64,000 nt of DNA, from contig JARDYH010000004.1 in the NCBI GenBank assembly GCA_029215795.1, positions 33,050,001 through 33,114,000 on the forward strand, written 5' to 3'. The notes under the pieces are model-generated. The model searched no databases. It was given only the letters and a program-made list of their open reading frames with translations, and was not told where the DNA came from. Source of the stretch: Anniella stebbinsi. Its lineage: Eukaryota > Chordata > Lepidosauria > Squamata > Anniellidae. Shown piece after piece: positions 54,001-64,000 of the stretch (positions within the stretch are counted from its first letter, which is position 1; every line of letters begins with the position of its first letter). The position numbers and the translations under genes were made by a program.

Positions 54001-55998
54001 TTTACTATACTAGCAGATTGTTCTTTACATACAGGTAAAGGAGGTAGTGAGAATGTGACTGTAAGTAAGCTACTTGCACTTGGCTTCTTAGGTAAATTTG
54101 GGTGCCTCTTATTACTGAAGTGGGAGCTACAGATTCAACAGAACTACCTTGATGTGATTGTATCTAGATTCTTTTTGCACAATAAGTTTTACTGATGTGC
54201 ACCTGACTAATTAGCAAAACATTAAACAGAATTTCTCCATACTTTTATTAGGTCTATGGGGGCAGCCATCCTTTTTTCTTTTACCGTGTCCCTGGAATGG
54301 TGGACACATCTTTGACTCGTAATATCACTCCCAGGGCATTTTCATTGTGTGCAGTAGGTACTGCAAAATGTACCTACTTGAAACAGCTAGAAGTTTTAAA
54401 AAACTAACTAAAAGGCAGCCTTGGACCAACTCAGTTTTTTAAAACAACAGATTTTGTTTTATAATGCTGTTTTAAAAAAATGTGCAGCTGTGCAACACTT
54501 TCTGTAGGTCACAGGTGAAATTGACAATGATGGAATCCAGACCATCCATTCATCCCTAGTGGGGAGAAAGGAAGAACCTGAAGGCACTGAAAATGCAAAA
54601 TATTCCGTACAAAATTTTAAAAGTGGAACAATTAAGAAATCCTTATGGTGCAGTTCCATTTGGGCAACCAGACTAGATAATTCAGAACTTCAAAATCCGA
54701 AAAGAAATTCAAAAGATGAGAATTTCAGGTGCACATCTAAAGAAATGTCACATGAATACATTTGTTGTTCTTTAATTGGCTGTACTTAGAAGGTAGCCAG
54801 AGGGAAGGGAGCAATATTCTTGAACAGTTTCATAAGGGAGGTCATTTTAGTTTTATATTGGAGTTTGCTAAGTATTTAAAGGCTACTTAAGAAAGCTTAG
54901 TGGCTAGGTTTTGAATTACTTTTGGCATTAATTATTAAAAGTGAATTACAGTGCTTCAAAGAGAGACCGGGTACACACTGCAATTCTACAAACCCACATA
55001 CAAGCTGTTTAAAGTTAATGGGAGTTAAGTAAATAAACTGTGCCCAAGATTGCAGCCATATTTGTCAAAAAGCTCCATTGGTGACCAGCCTTCCTTTATT
55101 TAATAATAGTGAATGGACAGAACTTTACGTGGTTTGGAATACCTCTTAGTTTGATACAGCGAAGTTTTTAAACAAACTTACACAGATGTCAGAGTTGGAC
55201 ATATAGTGCCTGCATGGTCTGAGTGAAGCCATGCCCCTAGACACACCTATGCATGGCCCCACCATGGTGTATCCCGTGTCACCTGAGGGAGGGGTCTGTC
55301 TACTCTGTTCCCCTGAGGGGGACTGCCCTACAGCAGGGGGCAGGCATATAACTGTTTCCCTCAGCCTACTAACCTCTCCTGGTTTCAATCTGTATGGATT
55401 TCAAAACTATGTTCTAGTTAGGAAGGCTTGACTGAAGTATCTGAAGATTTTACTGCAGGCTTCAGCCACATTTGCATTAATTGCAATTAGTAAAACAAAA
55501 ACAAAAACCCAAGTTACACATCCTGAGGTTCCCTTTAGTATGCACTGTACGTTTCAGGTATCTCGATTTCATAGTCTTGGCACTAAGGAGCTGATGGATG
55601 GGCAGACAGATACACATCCTCTTTTTATTAGAGGTTAAGATCATGTTAATAAAACACAACAATAAAAAAACAGCACAGTACTTGGTCAAGCATTACTTTT
55701 CCATCAACTATCTGTCAATCCCATTACCATAGTTATCAACCCAGAATACTTTTTCACAATGTGGGAGGCAGGAGGCAGTTGTTCTTTTTTTTTTTCTGGT
55801 AACATCTCTACCTATAAAGTGGAAAATATGTGTGAGTCACGTATGTCCAGAAATGTTTACCCACTTCCAGATGAGTTAGAAACTTGGCATGGTGACACAG
55901 TGATAGTTTTGGCTGTACAATGTATCAGAAAAATCTAAAAACACAAATTTTTGGGATTTAAGTCTTTTTAAAGAATTTAATAAAAACCTAGATTTACA
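54001..55998. other. Intronic sequence with one palindromic element
   Basis: The only repeat is an 80-bp palindromic copy at about 54975-55057 (cactgcaattctacaaac through ccaagattgcagcc), decayed in the middle. A poly-T run lies at 55784-55796. No gene is supported. Confidence 0.35.
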
Positions 55999-56669
55999 CC
56001 TACAACTCTCAGCGTGCCTTGGGCAGAACTCCCAGCATGCCTTGGGCAGGAGGCCAGACTTACTGGCCTTTGGCGACCATTGTGAGTGCACAGGTTGGTG
56101 GCTGCTGCATGTCTTTTACAACCCCGACTCCTAAGGCTGGTCTCGAGCAGTCAACCCAATTCCACATAAAAGGAAACAACCCACATAAATGGGCTGCATT
56201 CATTTGCAGTGCCTCCTCCCACCCTCTGCGTGGTTTTTAAAATGTAACTAGTTATAACAGTGTGACTTTGAGGGGCCAAACATGCTCAAATGCACTTCAC
56301 CCTGATATCGACGTTTTTTTTTTTCAGAATCTGGGGGAAGCAAGTGTGTAACCTTTGCCCTTAAGAGGGAGGGAAGAAGGGGAGGTAATCTGCACATGCC
56401 CAGAAACAGACCTGACAAAGAGGGGAAGTGCCCGACCCAGCCCTGGGCCTTCAGTACAGGCTCCTGATATAGCATTTGGTGGGTGCGAAGCACAGGCCAA
56501 GGCAGTCCCAGCAGGATTGACCGGAGCTGGGTGCGTCCACTGATAGCTGCTTACCGTCTTGGCGATGCTACTCCTTGACGCTCTATCGAGGAGCAGCATT
56601 GGCAACAAGAGGATGTCTCAGAGGATGCAGGCACCTGCAGGCTGCCAAAGGCCTGCTGGGAAATGTAGT
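55999..56669. mobile_element. Candidate TIR element with ZNF143-like termini
   Basis: The left end has tacaactctcagcgtgcctt (56001-56020), with a near-duplicate, aactcccagcatgccttggg, at 56027-56046. The right end in reverse complement reads actacatttcccagcaggcc and then tttggcag. About 20 of the outer 27 bases match as inverted repeats. The motif resembles the ZNF143/THAP11 site (ACTACAAYTCCCAGCATGC). The interior is moderately GC-rich with no supported gene. Confidence 0.45.
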
Positions 56670-58586
56670 ACTGGCATGTAGGGTGGCTGATTTAAAGTAA
56701 AGTATGGGTGAGCAAACCCTGACCTCTCACTAATTGTCTTTGTTCTTCTACCTGACTTTCTCCAACTGCCACTAACCCTGCCCACCATTCCATTCTAGCC
56801 TCAGCTATATCAGTCAATCCTCCATTCGCTCTTCTGTCTCAATGGTATAGTCAGGCTTTTACATAAAAATCATAAACTGGCAAAGCAAAATAAAAATAAA
56901 GGTCTCCTCAGCATAGCTTTAGTTCTGGAGTTATTCTCCATGGATATTCTTAGCTTGTCTTTGGCACCTTGCATTAAGAGCAGCTGATGTAAATTAAAGG
57001 CACCATAATGCCATTTTATATTGGGAGTGCAAATTATGGAGTTCCACAGTGGTCCTATTTAGGCAGAGAGAGAGACTGTTCAATTAATGTCGCAGCTTTA
57101 TGCAACACATTTCTTTGTCAAAGGGCACACTGCATGGGTAGGTATAGCACTATTCAAATGACAAGTCTACAAACTTGTATGTGTGGGTTGGGAAGAAGTG
57201 GGATTACACCTGCTTTCCCCTCACCAATCTCCACCCATAGCTTGTTCTCTAAACGGATCCTGCCCACATATAGGCTCTAGTTTGCACAGAGAGTGCTTAA
57301 GTATGCACAGATTCTATGCACAAAGATTCCGTTCAGAAGACCCAGTCAACCTTCAGAGATGATATCCCTCCCCCACCCCTATCTTATACCCATGTGGTTT
57401 ATCTGAACTTGACTTGATGATTCTCGCTTGGAGATTAGTGTGTTGCAGAGAACCATCCAGAGTTGTGTTTGGAACCAATGATTAACTGATTGCATTTTCA
57501 TTCTGATAGCATTGACTAAAAAATTCATCACTCTAAAACACTCAGAGCTGTTGTAGCCAATTTTATTAAATCATTAACTGGGCCCCAGTTTGCTGAATCC
57601 TTTCTAGTTACATCAAGCCTTTGCAATTATGCTATCCTGATATTAAAATAGCAATATCTTAAACCTGATGCACATCTGCTCATAGTAACTAGATGAAATG
57701 TGCCAGAGAATCCTTTTTCAGCAAGTTAATTGATTTACAGAGACACCGCCTTTGAGGAGAAGATTCATTTTGAAGTGGGTTGATTAGGTAGAAAATAATC
57801 TAAGCATATCTTGTCTCTTTGGTGTTGCATGAATGTAAAAACAGCTAGCAACTATTTTGTTCCATGGAGGCCTTCCCCACCTAAACAGCACTGGACAGTC
57901 TTGACTTTACAGTGTAGTATTTAGAAAGGAATTCAAGAGCCCTTTATTGGAGCTCAATAAAAATAGGTGAGACATATTGTTGTGAACGTGAGAAAATCGT
58001 TTGCAAGCCTCAGATGATCTACTTAAGACTCAAAGCCAATGGCTGTCACCATAGCATGAAATAAATTTTTAACTTTGCAGTTTTATACCACTTTCCATTT
58101 CTTTCTGTATTTATTTTTATTAGCTAGATTTCAACAGAAAGTAATGGGGTTAAAGCAGTAGGAGAGAAAGAAGTCATGTAAAAACAGAACAGAGTCCCTC
58201 CCTGACTGTGCAAAGTTTTGAATTGATATTAAATTCAGCCCAAGAATACTCCTATGGAAATCGTACTAATTGTAGAATCTTGGCCTGATTGCTTTTTATC
58301 AGTTGCTTTTTATGGTGTCCTAACTTTTTATCAAAGTGTAGTTGTGGAATGTCTCTGTCGCCAGCCACTCTTACACCTCACCAGTTGTCCCCATTTCCCT
58401 GTTTCTTTAGTTGTGCCTGAACTGTTCGTTAATCTCTTTCCAGGACTGTAGTGCTGCTTACCTTTACACAGGGTTAGATAACTTGTTTTGTAGAACTCCA
58501 CCATAAAGCTATGATCCAAACTGCCACGAAGGGGCCTTCTTTCTCTCTGGGTGTAATAGGGATGTCTGTTTCATCCCTTTATGCCA
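56670..58586. other. Intronic, repeat-poor block with possible conserved noncoding DNA
   Basis: No repeat is recognised over almost 2 kb. The stretch 57480-57790 has many TAAT, ATTA and AATTGAT words and no simple repeat, and looks like a candidate conserved enhancer. This is inference from appearance only. Confidence 0.35.
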
Positions 58587-58640
58587 GTCTTCCCCAACAT
58601 GGGGCTCTCCAGATGTTGCTGACTTCAACTCCTTTAGTTA
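58587..58640. repeat. Foldback MITE half (CTCCAGATGT family)
   Basis: It reads cttccccaacatggggctct and ccagatgttgctgacttcaa, a one-arm copy of the family at 51626. Confidence 0.55.
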
Positions 58641-58677
58641 AGCATTAGCAAAAGTACTTTGCCCAGATGGGGAAAAT

Positions 58678-58900
58678 GTATTATTATTATTATTATTATT
58701 AATAATAATAATAATAATAATAATAATGTATTACATGTATATACCGCCCCATAGCCGAAGCGCTCTGGGCGGTTTACAAAAATTAAAAACATTGAATGTT
58801 TAAAAACCAATATACCAAAAATTTAAACCATAAAAGCCTAAAAACAAACTACAAATTGTTTAAAACATTCCAGGGGTCAGTTAAAAAGCTCAACATATGC
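58678..58900 (-). mobile_element. LINE 3' tail, minus strand, with (ATT)n(AAT)n palindrome
   Basis: 58678-58727 is (TTA)n followed directly by (ATA)n, a perfect self-complementary microsatellite. It is followed by ataccgccccatagccgaag and cgctctgggcggtttacaaa, the reversed L2-type terminus. Confidence 0.7.
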
Positions 58901-58904
58901 TGTT

Positions 58905-59062
58905 AAATTAAAATTGTAATTTTAACTTGTTTTTATGCTTTATGCTTTTAAATTTTGTATATCGGTGTTTTAATTGTTCAATTTTTTAATTTTTGTAAAC
59001 CGCCCAGAGAGCTTCGGCTATGGGACGGTATATAAATGGAATAAAATAAATAAATAAATACA
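58905..59062 (+). mobile_element. LINE 3' tail, plus strand
   Basis: It reads tttttgtaaaccgcccagag and agcttcggctatgggacggt, then a (TAAA)n tail. It lies close to the minus-strand tail before it, forming an inverted pair. Confidence 0.7.
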
Positions 59063-59699
59063 ATAAATGTCAGTAAATAAACTAGACTTTGACATGTCAT
59101 AATATAGCTACAATAGCATAGAATGAATCCAGAGGAAAGGGGGAGAAGTAACCACCTGTCACCATAGAGGCATGAAAGAACATGGGAAGGGGGGGTTAAC
59201 AGGAAAAAATAAACAAAAGAGAGGGGGAATAGATAATGTAAGGGGGATTGTGCTCTATGCCCAAGGAGAATGGTTTTGGAGGATCATAATAACCAATGAG
59301 GAAGCTTAAAACTAGGCTTTAGAGAACTCACCGGGGGGGTGGCTGTCCTGCTGGTTCACCAATACCTGCTTTTGCGGCCCTGCGCCGAACACTTGGGAAG
59401 CTGTGTGAGCCTCCAGAGCCCTTGGCAAAACACACTTTCTGGAGCCTCTGGAAAATGTGCAGTTCCCCTGGCCACACCATTAGCGTGTCCATGGGAATTG
59501 TGCAGTTTCAGGAGGCCCCAGAAAGCACATTTTGCCTCCCCTCCGTACTAATCGGTACACTAAAGGTGCTCTTAATACAAGGATAAGAGGATCTTTAAGG
59601 CCCCAATTGGCATGGTTTGGGGAGAGAGAAATGCGATTTCCCCAAGACTCTCTCTCTCTTCTTCTTTTCATCAGATCCTGTTGAGGCAGATGCCTTAAC
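59063..59699. other. Intronic sequence, nothing recognised
   Basis: No gene or named repeat is supported. Confidence 0.3.
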
Positions 59700-60244
59700 A
59701 CAGTAATGGGCTGGATGAGGACAATAAATTGAGACTCAATCCAGAGAAGACGGAAATACTGTTAGTGTGTAGTTTGTCTGCTCAGCTGAGTGATATTCAA
59801 TCTGTTGTGGAGGGTGTTGCAGTTGTAGTTTGGGGATGATCTTGGATCCAGTATTGTCACTAGAGGCATAGGTGGACAATGCTGGATCTAATGCTGGATC
59901 AGTGGTATGGAGCGTCTTTTATCAGTTTAGGCTGGTACACCAACTATGTCCCTTTCTGGACAGAGCTAGCCTAGCTATTCATGCTCTGGTAATCTCTCAA
60001 TTGGATTACTGCAATGGATTATATGTTGGGCTGTTTTTGAAAACGGTCCAGAAACTTCAGCTGGTCCAAGTAGGACAGTGAGATTGTTAACGGGGACTGG
60101 CCAACTTGATCATATTAAGCCAGTACTTTTCCATCTGCACTGGCTGCCAGTCCATTTCTGGGTCCAATTCAAAGTTCTGGTATTAACATTCAAAGCCCTA
60201 AATGGCTCGGGGCCAGGTTACCTGAAGGATCATCTCCTCTCATA
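59700..60244 (+). pseudogene. L2-clade ORF2 C-terminal region, first part
   Basis: Frames read LRLNPEKTEILLV, then YQFRLVHQLCPFLDRASLAI, HALVISQLDYCNGLYVGLFL and LLTGTGQLDHIKPVLFHLHW, then LTFKALNGSGPGYLKDHLLS. These match the corresponding parts of the L2 at 19814-21121, but the stops and shifts show an older, different L2 family. The coding trace is interrupted after about 60243 by the next element. Confidence 0.82.
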
Positions 60245-60760
60245 TATATTTATTTATTTAGAACTTTTCTTGGCTACCTTTCAGGGCAGAAGCCCTCCCA
60301 AAACAGCTTACAGCAATAAAATACATAAAAATGTTAAAATGTTAAAAGCAATAAACCCAATAAAATAACAATAAAAACGATAAAAGCCAGCAATAAAGCC
60401 AGCAACAACAATGGCAATAAAAGCAAAAGAGCAGTCATATCAAGAGAAGGCCACGGTAAAATAATATGCTTCTGAGGCCTTCATAAAAGCCTGCAATGAG
60501 GGAGCATGGCAGACCTCCGATGGCAACTTGTTTGAAAGGTGTGGGATTACTGCAGAGAAAGCCCTCTCATGTGTGATCATCCACCTATAACTGTTGCCAT
60601 GTGTTAGAAAATGAGAAGGCCCTCTCTTTCTGATCTTAAAGTGTGAGCAGGCTGATATGGGTGAAAGATGCTCCCCAATAATTTAAGGTATGAAAGGTCA
60701 AAATCAGCACTTTGAATTGGGCTTGGAAACACACGAGTAGCCATATAAACCTGCCCGGTT
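60245..60760 (-). mobile_element. LINE 3' fragment inserted into the L2, minus strand
   Basis: It starts tatatttatttatttagaac, then has A-rich sequence and aatgagggagcatggcagac, then gaaagccctctcatgtgtga and caaaatcagcactttgaatt. The word order follows the minus-strand L2 pieces at 19860-20130 and 47263-47600. It splits the host L2, so it is younger. Confidence 0.6.
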
Positions 60761-61136
60761 CCTAAGATCAGCTTCAGTGGGCCTTCTCCAGAAAGGAAGG
60801 AAGTGAAATGAGTGACTACCAAGAAGAGGGCCTTTTCTGTTGTGACACCCTGGTTGTGGAATGAGCTTCCCAAGGAGGCTCACCTGGCACAAATGTACTC
60901 TTTTCAATGCCAGGTGAAGACCTGGCATTTTAGTTTTTCAGTTTCTGTTTTAAATCTGTGACTGTATTTTAACTCTTTGGACTGCTGCTAGGTTTTATTT
61001 TATGCTATAGTTTTATTTTATTTTTTTAAAAAAACTTTTATATTGTATTTTATCATGTTGTATTTTATGGTTTCAATTGTTGTGAGCCACCCAGACAGCT
61101 TCGGCTATTGGATAGTATAGAAATGAAATACATACA
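60761..61136 (+). mobile_element. L2-clade ORF2 terminus and 3' UTR, second part
   Basis: The frame resumes with TKKRAFSVVTPWLWNELPKE and AHLA, then a T-rich 3' UTR ending gtgagccacccagacagctt and ggatagtatagaaatgaaat. It continues the host copy begun at 59700. Confidence 0.75.
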
Positions 61137-61140
61137 ATTC

Positions 61141-61395
61141 ATATGCCAGCCATTTTGTAATGGCTAAAGTGTTGGACTGGGAATTGGGAGATCCGAGTTC
61201 TAGTCCCCACTCGGCCATGGAAACCCACTGGATGACTTTTGGCCAGTCACAGACTCAGCCCAACCTACCTCACAGGGTTGTTATTGTGAGGATAAAATGG
61301 AGAGGAGGAAGGTTATGTACGCCACCTTGGGTTCCTTGGAGGAAAAAAGGCAGGATATAAATGCAACAATAAATAAATAAATAAATAAATAAATG
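61141..61395 (+). mobile_element. tRNA-derived Sauria-type SINE, best copy
   Basis: The head has an A-box-like tggctaaagtgttgg and a B box, agttctagtcc (61196-61206). The body reads tggccagtcacagactcagc, ccaacctacctcacagggtt and gttattgtgaggataaaatg. The tail is gccaccttgggttccttgga followed by aaaggcaggatataaatg and (TAAA)n. This is the canonical order for Sauria SINEs, supporting a squamate source. Confidence 0.85.
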
Positions 61396-62418
61396 GCAAC
61401 ATATACATATCCCTTCTTTAAAAAACACAGGGAAAAAAGGAATGCATGAAACATGAAAATGTCTCTTGGACCCGTGAAAAATAAGCTGGCTACAAGGGAG
61501 AGGGTTAAACCCAGAAAAAGTCCCCATCAGTAAAATAATGAGTTGTCCTTATAAGAGCCTGGGATAAAATAGATAGGAATAATAGCATTGCAGCCAGCAG
61601 AGGCTGAATGTTGGGTTCACATTATGTGGTTAGCTAGACTCTCTGTTGCAGAGAGATGATGAAGGTCTACTATGACAAAACTAGAAAATCTATCAAGGGA
61701 GGTTGCTTTTCAGTGCACCTGTGTTGTTGTTTTTGACATGGACTCAACCCAGTGGGAGTTTTCCCCATGCAAGCTCCATTGAAATGAAGGAGACTTGCAC
61801 AAGAGCCCTTGAATGAAGATATAGCTGAATTGTGTCCTCATCTCTTTGTAATTGAATGTGCTTATCTTTTTATACTTGGATGTGACAGTTTAATTTTCCC
61901 ACCCTGCTAGTATCTTAAACTGCTTCACAAAACCCAGCAGTTGGTTATATAAAACAAATACTAGGATTGTTTGTTTTCATGAAGAAATTTAAAAATGGTT
62001 ACTTGTAAAAGTGAATACTTGATTACCAACATATGGCATCATGTTTGCTAGATCATCCCCTTTAAGTTGGAAAGACCTGCTCTCCAGTCAAAAAAGCATT
62101 TCTCTTAGCATTTGGCATATAAATGCAGATATTGACATCAAAAGAAATTGCACCCATTTCAACGTTGACCGTTTTGGTAGAATATTTGGCACTGGTTGCT
62201 GTCTGAAAAGAAGTAGACATCTGCTATATGTGTGACAATATTCAATAAATATGGTTAATTAGCAAGGACAGGCAATTGCATCGTAGATGGCAATTTAGTG
62301 ACATTTCTTTTTTAATTGGACATATGATAAATACAATATCGCTGGGATTCAGGGAAGCAAAAGAATTCAGAAGGGTCAAATTAAACGTGCTTAGGTTAGA
62401 GTTATGGTAAGAAATATA
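61396..62418. other. Intronic sequence, nothing recognised
   Basis: No gene or named repeat is supported. Confidence 0.3.
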
Positions 62419-62757
62419 AAGTCAAACTACACATGACTTTAAAGATGTAGCTGCTAGCTCTGCCTGTCTTTCCCCCTTTTTACAGTGGAGGGATTAAATT
62501 TGTATTGGGACCCCCGTGTGGGGAGGGAAGTGTTAATCCTTCCCTCCATAGCAGCAATTTCACCAGTAATTGCCTCCCCTACCTACATTCCTACAGTGGT
62601 GCCAATGGGAGCTTTTTTCTAAGCCCCGTAGCTGCACCAGGATGGAGGTGGGGGGGAGATTATCAGTAAAATAGTGATTTGGACATATTAAGCTACTTCC
62701 AGCATATATGTGTGTGTGCACGGGTGGGTTTCTTTAAAGTAATGTGTAGTTTGATCC
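62419..62757. mobile_element. TIR MITE (TCAAACTACACAT ends)
   Basis: Left end gtcaaactacacatgacttt, then aaag; the right end in reverse complement reads atcaaactacacattacttt, then aaag. The arms are about 24 bp with two mismatches and the whole is about 339 bp. No clear duplication. Confidence 0.72.
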
Positions 62758-64000
62758 TCAGTGTCTGGAAATTAACTATTGACCCTGTGGACTGCTTCAC
62801 CCATGTATGTTTATCACTTGATCAATGCATGATGCCTTCAATCCTTGGCCAGTGACTCCCAAAGCTCTTTGGCAACATTGTCTTTTCATTGTGCAAGAAA
62901 TCTGTCAAGCTGTGCTTAGGATCTGACAAAGAATGTATCTCAAACATCTTCTTGAAATTTAAATTTCATAATGAATGTCAGTTCCCCTTGGTCATGAGTT
63001 CTGTAAGAAGAAAATAAAGCTTCAAATTCCTTATTTTTTTCTATATACCTAAGTAAATTTTGATACTTTTATGGACACTTACACAGAAATGTGTGTGTAT
63101 GCATGCCCACATGCATACTGCAACTGAAAAACAAAGTTTTGAACTTAGTGGAAGAAAACACTTTTTGTGGTCAGAATCTGGTCTTCAGAACTTTTTTTTA
63201 ATCTGTCATTTGACTGCCATCAAAGAGGTATCCCTCTGTCTTGATCTCCTCTTTTCTCATATTGTTTAGTGAAATTCACCATGTAACCTAGCATGACTTG
63301 CTGTGAGTTTTCCTACTGGCAGTAGCAGCAGCCTGTTGTTGTTATTGGGGAGAACTAGATGGAGGGATACCATTTGCAGCTGCAACCCCATGTGTTCTAC
63401 AACATCAGTTCTGCTCAACATTGAAAGTAATAAATTTGCTTTCTTGTAATCACTTGGGAAATTCTATCTAAACTACTGTGGTGTTACAATTTAATTCTAA
63501 TTTTGTTTAGAACAAAGTGAAAAGTACAGTGGTTTCACATTTGTAGTCATACAGTATAGTTCTGGATCAAAATGATTAACTGATTATGATGGTGTGATAA
63601 CAGAGGAGGAGGGTATTCATTGGTCAGGTTAAAAATCAGGCAGGTTGCATTGTGAGTTGTTACATACATAACATATTAAGAAAGGAAGGAGGATGTTTCT
63701 CTTGGCAAATTTAAAATAATCATTAGACTCCTTCAACAGATTGCTGTTAATTGGATTGGGAATTAAACAGCTTTGTATGAGTGCAGTTAATTAATAGCTC
63801 ATTACTTTTTTAATAAGGCAAATTCACTTGTAAGTAAGGAAGATGCCATAGAATTTATCACAGACTGAATATTAGAATGGGATTTAACATCTTCTTATCA
63901 ATGGAGGGAGTTAATCTTAAATCTCGGAAGTCCTGGACTGTATTTAGAAAGACTTAAATTAGCTCATCTCAGCCAACCCAACCCCAGACATTCGTATCAA
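62758..64000. other. Intronic, repeat-poor sequence
   Basis: No repeat or gene recognised. 63690-63860 is rich in TTAATTAATAG-like and ATTA words, a second candidate for conserved noncoding DNA. Confidence 0.3.

Larger units (their letters stand above)
11642..64000 (+). other. Presumed large first intron
   Basis: No further exon with convincing coding potential and splice sites was found in either orientation. All longer frames resolve to LINE proteins or repeat shadows. I therefore read the rest of the window as intron 1 of the gene starting at 11566, consistent with the very long first introns of receptor phosphatases. Unrecognised short exons or noncoding RNA genes could still be present. 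Confidence 0.4.

Noticed and set aside
11642..64000. Additional exons of the 11566 gene
   Set aside because: I searched the open frames for a MAM-like or other extracellular domain start after an acceptor site and found none that was convincing.

Overview
This window is vertebrate genomic DNA, most likely from a squamate reptile (a lizard). The call rests on the repeats: L1, L2, CR1-group and one further non-LTR LINE lineage, a Sauria-type tRNA-derived SINE, a second tRNA-headed SINE of the kind common in squamates, and many hAT elements and foldback MITEs. There is no bacterial or organellar signal. All long reading frames are either reverse-transcriptase relics or low-complexity shadows.

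Layout. 1-7.3 kb: an L1-type LINE (313-7279) between perfect 16-bp target-site duplications. It carries a broken but full-span ORF2 and no recognisable ORF1. It is interrupted by a 2.29-kb GC-rich hAT element (3334-5622) whose interior is a tandem array of seven large palindromes, spaced 242 bp apart except for the last interval. 7.3-10 kb: LINE 3' ends, MITEs and foldback elements. 10.0-11.64 kb: a CpG-rich promoter-like block ending in the only host coding segment I can support. This is a first exon (ATG at 11566, splice donor at 11636) encoding a 23-residue signal-peptide-like segment and ending in phase 1. It resembles the first exon of MAM-type receptor tyrosine phosphatases, PTPRM best, but that identity is tentative. 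11.64-64 kb: I read this as one large first intron (plus strand). No second exon was recognised. It is filled with an L2 LINE on the minus strand with a nearly open RT frame (19.8-21.7 kb), an RT relic at 25.8-27.5 kb, several hAT elements with clear 8-bp TSDs (28038, 32161, 35706, 38155), a 355-bp CpG-rich MITE family with 3-bp TNA duplications (17026, 41118, 41647, and a shortened copy at 9237), nested L2 pieces at 59.7-61.1 kb, SINEs and microsatellites. Several repeat-poor AT-rich blocks could be conserved noncoding elements.

The genes do not form a pathway here. The story is one gene's promoter and first exon, and a long intron shaped by transposons. The strongest candidates for something undescribed are the palindrome-array hAT element, the architecturally similar hAT at 35.7 kb, the CpG-rich TNA-duplicating MITE family, a short dispersed palindromic element that carries splice-donor-like GTAAGT sites, and a terminal-inverted-repeat block with ZNF143-like motifs at 56.0-56.7 kb.

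Limits: all assignments come from reading the sequence. No alignment or database search was run, so family names for degraded repeats are approximate and boundaries are good to about 5-30 bp unless a duplication is stated.
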